A stretch of DNA of 8,340 nucleotides, taken from NCBI GenBank assembly GCA_934692455.1, contig CAKUTY010000055.1, positions 1 to 8,340 of the forward strand, given 5' to 3'. This stretch comes from an uncultured Erysipelotrichaceae bacterium (GTDB lineage: Bacteria > Bacillota_I > Bacilli_A > Erysipelotrichales > Erysipelotrichaceae). Below the pieces are notes generated by a model, which saw only the letters and a list, made by a program, of their open reading frames with translations, made no database searches and had not been told where the DNA came from. Positions 1 through 4,988 of this stretch are shown piece by piece (the stretch's first letter is position 1; every line of letters begins with the position of its first letter). Position numbers and translations under genes: made by a program.

Positions 1-40
1 AAATTATTAATTTCTAAATAACTTTTAAATGTTTACTTAT

Positions 41-76
41 GGTCTTATCGGTGGTCTTATCGGTGGTCTTATCGGT
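41..76. repeat. Three exact tandem 12-bp units (GGTCTTATCGGT)
   Basis: Three identical 12-bp units, read on the minus strand as TDKTTDKTTDKT. Peptides of this kind are common linkers before the winged helix in AlbA_2/COG2865 proteins (recalled family knowledge). Here they are followed within eight codons by a stop and no winged helix is encoded. Confidence 0.95.
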
Positions 77-96
77 GATTTAGTTTGTAGTTTAGT

Positions 97-132
97 TATT
101 TATTCGGTGGTTTATTAGGTGGTTTATTAGCT
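97..132. repeat. About three tandem 12-bp units (GGTTTATTAGGT-like)
   Basis: Units ending at 108, 120 and 132 (ATTTATTCGGT, GGTTTATTAGGT, GGTTTATTAGCT). The minus strand reads NKPPNKPPNK then stop in the open frame. In the frame that aligns with the neighbouring TTDK repeat, every unit would carry stops. Confidence 0.8.
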
Positions 133-173
133 CCCTTTTTAGCTCCTTTTTTTGGCTCCTTAATCGGCTCTTT
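129..173. repeat. Degenerate copies of the GGCTCC-type linker repeat
   Basis: Successive units AGCTCCCTTTTT, AGCTCCTTTTTTT, GGCTCCTTAATC and GGCTCTTTATAA resemble the 11-bp units inside the AlbA_2 gene at 621-664, but with 12-13 bp spacing. On the minus strand they read KEPIKEPKKGAKKGA, close to the KGAKKEP peptide of the live gene, and run into the 97-132 cluster in the same frame before a TAA at 96-98. Confidence 0.75.
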
Positions 174-320
174 ATAAATAAACTCATTTTTTTTGATTGC
201 ATTTATATAAAAACAGCTAAACTATTACAGCATTAAGCTTTCTTTAACAATTAGTATTTCAATTACTTTTTTCTAATTATTTTATAAATATATTATCTTA
301 CTAATATTCTTTTCAGCAAT

Positions 321-344
321 TTTAGTCCGTGGTTTAGTCCGTGG
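321..344. repeat. Two tandem 12-bp units (TTTAGTCCGTGG)
   Basis: Two exact copies of TTTAGTCCGTGG. The minus strand reads KPRTKPRTK in one frame and continues as IAEKNISKIIYL before a stop, loosely like the junction between a Lys-rich linker and the first helix of a winged helix. The likeness is weak. Confidence 0.9.
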
Positions 345-390
345 TTTTTTGATTATTCTATGATTTATTGTGTATTTTTATATAAAATAG

Positions 391-424
391 TTAGAAAAAG
401 GCACATTTATATGCTTTGTGCCTT
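391..424 (-). terminator. Intrinsic terminator of the AlbA_2 gene
   Basis: On the minus strand AAGGCACA (424-417) and TGTGCCTT (405-398) form an 8-bp stem with an 11-nt loop, 13 nt after the stop codon. TTT follows, completing a run of five T. Confidence 0.85.
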
Positions 425-437
425 AATTATATAATTA

Positions 438-1940
438 TTATCCTTTTACAATCCATCTTCCACCATTATTAGGCCCTTGTCTTTCAACCAATCCTTCTTC
501 TTGTAAATCATTAAAGATTCTTTGAATTTGTTTTCTTGATAGGTTAAATTCTTTCATGAGCTTAACCTGTGTGGCCTCTGGATTATCTTTTAATTTCTCT
601 AATATTTCTAACTTATTTTCGGCTCCTCTTTGGCTCCTTTTTGGCTCCTTTTTGGCTCCTTTTTGATTAGGAGCCGATTCTTCTTCTTTTAGAAATGATT
701 CGTGAACAAATATTCTTGAAATGAAATAACTATGTTCATCATCAGTTTCGAATTCAGGTTTTGGAGATCCATTCTCTTCAAGTGCTCTTAAAATTTTGCC
801 AAAACCCGTATTTCTGCCCTCAGTCAGATGCAACTCTTTAAGAATATCACCAATTCGACGGTTTCTATATCTACGATTAGATACTTTATATCGATTTAAG
901 CCTTCTTGAGTTACTGATCGGTCTGGACCTGGAAAACTTACAATTTCTATCATTTCCTTTTCAACTCTTACTTCAATCGGTTCTCTAACATCATAACCTT
1001 TATGGTAGACAGCATTCGCAAGAGCTTCTTCTAAAGCTGCATAAGGATAATTAAAAACCCAGTCCGCCTCTGCTTTGTCTGCAACTTTAACAATCTTTTT
1101 TTGTACAATTGAATTTTTGATGAACTGTAAGGCTTCTCTAAGTTGTTGGTGAAGCGGTCCTTTAAAAGTATTTTCAATAATATTATTCCCACCTAAACCA
1201 TCAGGAAACTGTACAATATCAATTTGTGTGCATGGAAAATATTTTTCTGGTTCCATACAAAAGAACATCAATCCAACATTCTTAGGCTTCACATATTCTG
1301 GAAGTGTGCTAATTATATTCATATCACTGCACAATTCTTGGAAATCTCCTTGTTTTGATTTTTCATATAGTGAACTTCCTATTTCTTTAAGATAGTTTTG
1401 AATTAACGTTATATTTAAATCCGCTAATTCCGCCTGATGATTTACTCTATCATCAAACGGAACCCTATTCGCAAGACTAAATAAATCTTTTTCTTCATCT
1501 TCTGATGGAATAACAGTGTTTGAGGCTTTACGAATGTAATGTATTCTTTCTTTATTATCTTTTTCCATAGTTTTTGGTGATGAATATGGTCTATTATCTC
1601 CACCAGGACACCAAATAATAATAAAATGTTTGTCTTGATATGTTTCAACACCAATAATTGGTGTGTAAGCAGGTCTAATTAGTTTACATTTCGCAAATAT
1701 ATTTTTTTGATAAGAATCAAACTTATCCGTTGGGATTCCTTTAAGTGGGAAAACAGGTTTGCCATTGCTCTCTTTTACACCAATCACAATATATCCACCA
1801 CCCCAGTTATCAAGATCGTTCGCAAAAGCACATATAGATTTCAAAGATGCTGCTGCATCCCAAGTTTCCTTAAATTCAATTCTTGCCCATTCAACTACAT
1901 CTCCTGATAGTAGTGTTTTGATACTTGTTGGTATTGCCAT
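438..1940 (-). CDS. AlbA_2/Schlafen-type ATP-binding protein with C-terminal winged helix
   Basis: A 500-residue protein of the COG2865 type (putative DNA-binding AlbA_2/Slfn domain plus an ATPase-like module), often found among accessory and defence-linked genes; its exact job is unknown. The N-terminal domain (about 15-150) shows VEWARIEFKETWD, CAFAND and GGGYIVIGVKE. The middle carries a GHKL-like segment around 298-345 (EEALANAVYHKGYDVREP, then VEIVSFPGP-like IEIVSFPGP), then RNRRIGDILKEL and EGRNTGFGKI. A Lys-rich linker (about 420-441) leads to a winged helix (about 442-500, ATQVKLMKEFNLSRKQIQRI). The linker is encoded by four 11-bp tandem units, so it is read in all three frames of the repeat. 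The ATG at 1938-1940 has AAGGAAA 10 nt upstream. Neighbouring terminators make it its own transcription unit. It may be a horizontally gained gene (inference). Confidence 0.85.
   Translation of the reverse strand: MAIPTSIKTLLSGDVVEWARIEFKETWDAAASLKSICAFANDLDNWGGGYIVIGVKESNGKPVFPLKGIPTDKFDSYQKNIFAKCKLIRPAYTPIIGVETYQDKHFIIIWCPGGDNRPYSSPKTMEKDNKERIHYIRKASNTVIPSEDEEKDLFSLANRVPFDDRVNHQAELADLNITLIQNYLKEIGSSLYEKSKQGDFQELCSDMNIISTLPEYVKPKNVGLMFFCMEPEKYFPCTQIDIVQFPDGLGGNNIIENTFKGPLHQQLREALQFIKNSIVQKKIVKVADKAEADWVFNYPYAALEEALANAVYHKGYDVREPIEVRVEKEMIEIVSFPGPDRSVTQEGLNRYKVSNRRYRNRRIGDILKELHLTEGRNTGFGKILRALEENGSPKPEFETDDEHSYFISRIFVHESFLKEEESAPNQKGAKKEPKRSQRGAENKLEILEKLKDNPEATQVKLMKEFNLSRKQIQRIFNDLQEEGLVERQGPNNGGRWIVKG
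621..664 (-). repeat. Four tandem 11-bp units inside the AlbA_2 gene linker
   Basis: On the plus strand GGCTCCTTTTT occurs three times in tandem (632-664), plus one unit with a T-to-C change (621-631). On the coding strand this reads AAAAAGGAGCC units, giving the peptide QKGAKKEPKRSQRGA because each unit is in a different frame. An inverted GGAGCC at 670-675 faces the GGCTCC at 654-659. Both alternative frames stop right after the array (TAA at 613-615, TAG at 608-610). Confidence 0.95.
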
Positions 1941-2023
1941 ATGGTTACTGTTTCCTTTCTTTTTTTATATTAATAGTTTAATACTATTTTAGATATTATT
2001 ATTTCACAATCATATCTACCATA

Positions 2024-2041
2024 TTGGTATTATTATACCAA
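2024..2041. promoter_or_regulatory. Inverted repeat over the candidate -10 of the AlbA_2 gene
   Basis: TTGGTAT-TATT-ATACCAA is a 7-bp inverted repeat with a 4-nt centre. On the minus strand it contains TATAAT (2037-2032), 92 nt before the downstream start codon. No good -35 is visible at standard spacing. The arrangement fits an operator placed on a -10 element, but the regulator is unknown. Confidence 0.35.
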
Positions 2042-2044
2042 AAT

Positions 2045-2064
2045 AGCCTTATTTAAAGGCTTTT
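2045..2064. terminator. Second small hairpin between tadA and the AlbA_2 gene
   Basis: AGCCTT (2045-2050) and AAGGCT (2056-2061) form a 6-bp stem with a 5-nt loop. It is flanked by TTTT on the plus-strand reading and ATTTT on the minus-strand reading. It could be a backup terminator for tadA readthrough; evidence is weak because the stem is short. Confidence 0.35.
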
Positions 2065-2115
2065 AGGAAGATATTGACTATCTTTTTCTTCTATTTGTTT
2101 CATAAAAATTTTCAT

Positions 2116-2145
2116 TTAAAAATCCTAGATTCTACACCTAGGATT
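2116..2145 (-). terminator. Intrinsic terminator after tadA
   Basis: Immediately after the tadA TAG, AATCCTAG (2145-2138) pairs with CTAGGATT (2128-2121): an 8-bp stem and 9-nt loop, followed by TTT and giving a run of five T. Confidence 0.8.
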
Positions 2146-2589
2146 CTATCTCTTTTTCTTAAAGAAGCCCTTTAATAAGGCTATATATTCTTTATCTTCT
2201 ACAAACTCACTATCTGGATAATGATTTATGTTTCTAATTTGTTTTATATCGATATTACTACCTAAACTACCACCCTTTGGATCTTTAGCAGCATAATATA
2301 TTTTTTTGATTCTAGAATTAACAATTGCACCACCACACATTAGACAAGGTTCAAGTGTTACATACATCTCACAATCATCTAAATGCCAATTATCTAGTTT
2401 TTTAGATGCTTTCTTAATACATTCAACCTCGCTATGAGCCGTTACATCCTTTTTTGCTACTTTTTTGTTATGAGCCTTTGCAAGTACCTTATCATCTTTT
2501 ACAATTACACAACCAACAGGAACCTCATCTTCCGATGCGGCTTTGATTGCTTCTTTAATCGCTAAATCCATAAATTTTTGATCGTACAT
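2146..2589 (-). CDS. tadA: tRNA-specific adenosine deaminase TadA
   Basis: A 147-residue zinc-dependent deaminase that converts A34 to inosine in the tRNA-Arg(ACG) wobble position. The cytidine-deaminase fold is marked by AHSEVE (zinc ligand His52, proton-shuttle Glu54; Ser replaces the common Ala between them) and PCLMC (Cys82, Cys85), followed by YYAAKDPKGG, a TadA-type region. The length is normal. I chose the ATG at 2587-2589, which matches the N-terminus of known TadA proteins; the longer GTG-started frame to 2613 runs into the SRP RNA helix. No Shine-Dalgarno is visible, and there is no room for a conventional promoter between the SRP RNA end and this start, so expression probably relies on readthrough. 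Confidence 0.95.
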   Translation of the reverse strand: MYDQKFMDLAIKEAIKAASEDEVPVGCVIVKDDKVLAKAHNKKVAKKDVTAHSEVECIKKASKKLDNWHLDDCEMYVTLEPCLMCGGAIVNSRIKKIYYAAKDPKGGSLGSNIDIKQIRNINHYPDSEFVEDKEYIALLKGFFKKKR

Positions 2590-2598
2590 AATTCTAAT

Positions 2599-2678
2599 AA
2601 ATAAAAAGCGCACACAGATAGAGGTACGTATGGCTGCTACATTCCTGTCCTGACCAAGTTAGTGCATAACTGTTGCGC
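2599..2678 (-). terminator. Terminator formed by the SRP RNA closing helix and T-tract
   Basis: The GC-rich outer helix of the SRP RNA (GCGCA.../...TGCGC) is followed directly by TTTTTATTT on the minus strand, so the RNA's own end helix can act as an intrinsic terminator. tadA starts only about 9 nt after this tract. Confidence 0.6.
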
Positions 2679-2680
2679 AA
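2608..2680 (-). ncRNA. ffs: Signal recognition particle RNA, small (4.5S) type
   Basis: The RNA component of the signal recognition particle, which binds Ffh and targets nascent membrane proteins. The minus strand carries the hallmark domain IV GGTCAGGACAGGAATGTAGC, continuing AGCC: the symmetric and asymmetric internal loops and a GGAA tetraloop. E. coli has UCC/GGA as the loop-closing helix; here it is ACA/UGU, a compensatory change that keeps pairing. The 5' GCGCAACAG pairs with the 3' CTGTGTGCGC (one bulge), closing a hairpin of about 71 nt. Exact ends are inferred from the helix; the transcript may start a few nt earlier. Confidence 0.95.
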
Positions 2681-2685
2681 ATAAG

Positions 2686-2719
2686 ATTATATATTATTTT
2701 TTAAGAATTTGATAGTCAA
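2686..2719 (-). promoter_or_regulatory. Promoter region of the SRP RNA gene, inside the HAD gene end
   Basis: On the minus strand TTGACT (2719-2714) is followed after 17 nt by TAATAT (2696-2691), overlapping a perfect TATAAT at 2691-2686 (22-nt spacing from the same -35). Either would start transcription at about 2684-2679, just before the SRP RNA helix. Confidence 0.6.
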
Positions 2720-3359
2720 AATCAGTGAAATCATAAATCTCTTGTTTAATACAAGGACTATCTAGATGTTTATAGTTATAATGATTGATTCTTATAAGAT
2801 TTTCGATAGCTGCATCAATAGCGCTTTGACAACTTCCATACGAATCATCAAAAGCGATGATATCTTTCGGATTTGACTTAGATTTTCTTATTGCATCCAA
2901 ATAAATATCCTTTTTATTAGTATTTATACCATCATCATAGGCAACATGATCTAATGGAATCCACTTAGACATTCCACAATAGTCTAAATAGAAGTCTACG
3001 TTATATTTAATTGATGCAGTAGCCATATAAATGTTGTAGTCATTGTCTTTAAGATAATCTAATAGTTCCTTTGCACCAGGTGCTAATTCATTTCTATTCT
3101 TTTGTTTAGCTAGAGTTTGATATAACTCTTCTTTTTTATGTGCATACTTATCTAATGTAGCCTGATCAACTTGCTTACCTACCCTATTAAAGAATCTATT
3201 TATATTAGTATCATCTTTAGTTGCTAGTATTTGTTCAATTTGTTCAATAAAATCATTGCTATGACCTATAATTTCTTCATATATTACTTTCCAAGCTTCA
3301 ATATTTAAATCTTGGTCAAAATATAGAGTGCCATTAAAATCAAATATTACTGTTTTCAT
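2694..3359 (-). CDS. HAD-superfamily hydrolase-like protein
   Basis: A 221-residue haloacid-dehalogenase-fold protein with the class of cap seen in beta-phosphoglucomutase-like members: an alpha-helical insert at about residues 16-90. Motif I is DFNGTLY, with nucleophile Asp7 and Asn9 in place of the usual second Asp. Motif II is MATAS (Thr114/Ser116), the motif III lysine is probably Lys150 in NKKDIYLDAI, and motif IV is AFDDS (Asp171-Asp172). The substrate cannot be deduced. The ATG at 3357-3359 has AGGAG 6 nt upstream. It sits between serS and the SRP RNA, and its own leader contains a parS site. The Asn9 variant may weaken phosphatase turnover (inference). No terminator follows; the SRP RNA promoter lies inside its 3' end. 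Confidence 0.85.
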   Translation of the reverse strand: MKTVIFDFNGTLYFDQDLNIEAWKVIYEEIIGHSNDFIEQIEQILATKDDTNINRFFNRVGKQVDQATLDKYAHKKEELYQTLAKQKNRNELAPGAKELLDYLKDNDYNIYMATASIKYNVDFYLDYCGMSKWIPLDHVAYDDGINTNKKDIYLDAIRKSKSNPKDIIAFDDSYGSCQSAIDAAIENLIRINHYNYKHLDSPCIKQEIYDFTDFDYQILKK

Positions 3360-3371
3360 TAGTTTCTCCTA

Positions 3372-3387
3372 TGTTCCACGTGGAACA
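3372..3387. other. parS: parS centromere-like site 1 (ParB binding)
   Basis: A second, identical TGTTCCACGTGGAACA matching the ParB site consensus, within an 18-bp palindrome (3371-3388). It directly abuts the AGGAG ribosome binding site (3366-3370) of the HAD gene and covers the start region expected from the TATAAT at 3393-3398. Confidence 0.9.
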
Positions 3388-3392
3388 TCTAA

Positions 3393-3398
3393 ATTATA
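3393..3398 (-). promoter_or_regulatory. Candidate -10 element for the HAD gene
   Basis: TATAAT on the minus strand in the short gap between the two parS sites. The best upstream hexamer (TTAAGT at 3420-3415, 16-nt spacing) is poor. If used, transcription would start inside parS site 1. Confidence 0.35.
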
Positions 3399-3428
3399 TA
3401 GTAAATATTATCTAACTTAATATTAGAA

Positions 3429-3458
3429 GAAAAAAGAATGTTCCACGTGGAACATTCT
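3429..3458 (-). terminator. serS intrinsic terminator whose stem is a parS site
   Basis: A perfect 24-bp palindrome (3435-3458) begins 6 nt after the serS stop and is followed on the minus strand by TTTTT, then CTTCT. This gives a strong stem (about 10 bp with an ACGT loop) plus a U-tract. The stem contains the full 16-bp parS sequence. Confidence 0.8.
3439..3454. other. parS: parS centromere-like site 2 (ParB binding)
   Basis: TGTTCCACGTGGAACA is a perfect 16-bp palindrome matching the ParB/Spo0J site consensus TGTTNCACGTGNAACA. It lies between serS and the HAD gene, in the origin-proximal neighbourhood where parS sites are expected. A second identical site lies 67 bp away. Confidence 0.9.
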
Positions 3459-3464
3459 CATTAA

Positions 3465-4751
3465 TTATTTCTTAGGACTAATCTTTTCCATACCACCCAT
3501 ATAAGGTTGTAAAGCCTTAGGGATGTTAATAGAACCATCAGCATTTAAGTTATTCTCTAAGAATGCGATTAACATTCTAGGAGGAGCAACAACCGTATTA
3601 TTCAATGTATGAGCAAAGTAGTTGCCCTTCTCACCCTTGATTCTAATCTTCAATCTACGTGCTTGAGCATCACCTAGATTTGAACAAGAACCAACTTCAA
3701 AGTATTTCTTTTGACGTGGAGACCAAGCTTCAACATCACAAGACTTAACCTTTAAGTCAGCTAAGTCACCAGTACAACATTCAAGGGTTCTTACTGGGAT
3801 ATCCATACTCAAGAAGAAATCTACTGAATTCTTCCACATTTCATTGTAGTAGTTCATAGAATCTTCTGGCTTACATACAACGATCATTTCTTGTTTCTCG
3901 AATTGGTGAATACGGTAAACGCCTCTTTCTTCAATACCATGAGCACCTACTTCTTTTCTGAAACATGGAGAATAAGAAGTAAGCTTTTGAGGAAGTTCAT
4001 CTTCATCAATAATGGTATCAATGAACTTACCAATCATTGAGTGTTCACTTGTACCAATTAAATATAAGTCTTCATTTTCAATCTTATACATCATGTTTTC
4101 CATTTCAGAGAAAGACATAACGCCAGTAACCACATCACTTCTAATCATGAAAGGTGGAATGTAATATGTATAACCTCTATTAATCATGAAGTCTCTAGCA
4201 TAAGATAAAATTGAAGAATGTAATCTTGCGATATCACCCTTTAAGTAATAGAAACCATTACCACTTGTTTTTCTAGCTGCATCCAAATCGATACCATCTA
4301 GTTTTTCCATAATATCCACATGATATGGGATTTCAAAATCAAATTCTCTCTTTGTGCCGAATTGTTCAATTTCAACATTCTCAGAATCATCCTTGCCTAC
4401 TGGAACTGAAGGATCTACGATATTAGGAATAACCATCATAATCTTTTTGATAGCTGCTTCTAATTCGATTTCCTTAACTTCAGATTCTTCAATTTCCTTG
4501 GCAATTTTAGCTACCTCGGCCTTAACTTCCTCAGCCTTTTCTTTTAAACCTTGCTTCATAAGTTGACCAATTTCCTTAGAGATAGTATTTCTTCTTCCTC
4601 TTAATTCATCAGCTCTTACTCTTAAAGCACGATAGTCTTCATCTAGTTTCTTAACTTCATCAACTAGTTCTAATTTTTGATCCTGGAACTTTTTCTTAAT
4701 ATTTTCTTTTACTAGTTCTGGATTTTCACGGATAAGTTTAATATCAATCAT
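3465..4751 (-). CDS. serS: Serine--tRNA ligase
   Basis: A 428-residue class II seryl-tRNA synthetase, which activates serine with ATP and charges tRNA-Ser in the cytoplasm. Residues about 28-105 are the charged, heptad-like antiparallel coiled-coil arm that grips the tRNA-Ser long variable arm. The catalytic core follows: TSE at 234-236, motif 2 with FRKE at 264-267 and the HQFEKQE stretch, the serine-binding region around CTGDL and SCSNLGDAQARR, and motif 3 around residues 384-400 with Arg392. Motif 3 reads NNTVVAPPR rather than the common bacterial NGSGLAVGR. The start is the ATG at 4749-4751 with AGGAGG 4 nt upstream; a longer frame would run into the T-box terminator. Expression is controlled by the T-box leader, and a terminator containing a parS site follows the stop. 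Confidence 0.97.
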   Translation of the reverse strand: MIDIKLIRENPELVKENIKKKFQDQKLELVDEVKKLDEDYRALRVRADELRGRRNTISKEIGQLMKQGLKEKAEEVKAEVAKIAKEIEESEVKEIELEAAIKKIMMVIPNIVDPSVPVGKDDSENVEIEQFGTKREFDFEIPYHVDIMEKLDGIDLDAARKTSGNGFYYLKGDIARLHSSILSYARDFMINRGYTYYIPPFMIRSDVVTGVMSFSEMENMMYKIENEDLYLIGTSEHSMIGKFIDTIIDEDELPQKLTSYSPCFRKEVGAHGIEERGVYRIHQFEKQEMIVVCKPEDSMNYYNEMWKNSVDFFLSMDIPVRTLECCTGDLADLKVKSCDVEAWSPRQKKYFEVGSCSNLGDAQARRLKIRIKGEKGNYFAHTLNNTVVAPPRMLIAFLENNLNADGSINIPKALQPYMGGMEKISPKK

Positions 4752-4959
4752 AATGCCTCCTAAAAAATAAAAAAGGTAGCACAAGGGTGCGGATGCACGG
4801 TACCACCTTACTTTTTAACTTAAACTCTTAACGCGAGCAACGTGATTGGTTAGATCAGCTTTAAGGTAGATTCATAGAAGCTTATTAGTACCTTTCACCA
4901 GCAGTACTTCTCTTATAAATAAGTATTTCTACTATATTCCTTAATTAACGCTAATCTAA
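4752..4959 (-). promoter_or_regulatory. T-box leader (tRNA-Ser responsive) of serS
   Basis: A complete T-box riboswitch, which senses uncharged tRNA and lets transcription continue into serS. The stem I base pairs TTAGATTAGC (4959-4950) with GCTGATCTAA (4859-4850), with one G-U pair. The AGTA motif of the specifier loop is at about 4933-4930, and the distal-loop motif GGTGAAAG at 4899-4892. The specifier is in the context GAA-TCT-ACC, giving UCU, a serine codon, at 4870-4868. The conserved T-box AAGGTGGTACCG (4809-4798) follows; its TGGT would pair with the tRNA NCCA end. The specifier, the position upstream of serS and the downstream terminator all agree. Confidence 0.95.
4762..4807 (-). terminator. 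T-box regulated terminator before serS
   Basis: On the minus strand GGTGGTAC pairs with GTGCTACC (8 bp with G-U pairs) and an inner GTGC/GCAC helix closes an ATCC loop. TTTTTTATTTTTT follows. The 5' arm is the T-box sequence itself, so the antiterminator and terminator are mutually exclusive, as expected for this riboswitch class. Confidence 0.93.
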
Positions 4960-4988
4960 TAATAACACAAATTATTTTTGTCTATCAA
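4959..4988 (-). promoter_or_regulatory. Promoter of the serS T-box transcript
   Basis: On the minus strand TTGATA (4988-4983), an 18-nt spacer and TATTAT (4964-4959) each match the sigma-A consensus at 5 of 6 positions. The -35 lies inside the last codons of the transporter gene. The expected start near 4952 is at the 5' edge of T-box stem I. Confidence 0.55.

Larger units (their letters stand above)
1..390. other. Gene-free AT-rich flank with linker-like repeats
   Basis: No supported gene here on either strand. The minus strand has an open stretch of 41 codons (221-96) with no start codon. The only structure is a set of short tandem repeats (41-76, 97-132, 129-173, 321-344), whose minus-strand readings are Lys-rich hydrophilic peptides like the linkers of AlbA_2-type proteins. 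It lies beyond the terminator of the AlbA_2 gene, so it is probably not part of that mRNA. It could be decayed or displaced 3' ends of the same gene family. Confidence 0.6.

Noticed and set aside
41..76. 12-bp repeats considered as a CRISPR array or iterons.
   Set aside because: Units are short and directly abutting with no spacers, and no replication-protein gene is near; linker-coding repeat remnants fit better.
2068..2084. AAGATA/TATCTT hairpin followed by T on the plus strand.
   Set aside because: No plus-strand gene ends there, and the stem is short and AT-rich.
2053..2115. A 20-codon minus-strand frame (MKIFMKQIEEKDSQYLPKSL) between the tadA terminator and the second hairpin.
   Set aside because: Too short to judge. 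Its only ribosome-site-like bases lie in the terminator stem and its stop falls in the next hairpin; it may be chance or a gene remnant.
2590..2613. Extension of tadA to a GTG start at 2613.
   Set aside because: The extra codons lie in the SRP RNA closing helix and T-tract, and the N-terminus of known TadA proteins fits the ATG at 2589.
4752..4784. Longer serS frame upstream of the ATG at 4751.
   Set aside because: It runs through the T-box terminator and Shine-Dalgarno; the ATG at 4751 has an ideal AGGAGG.
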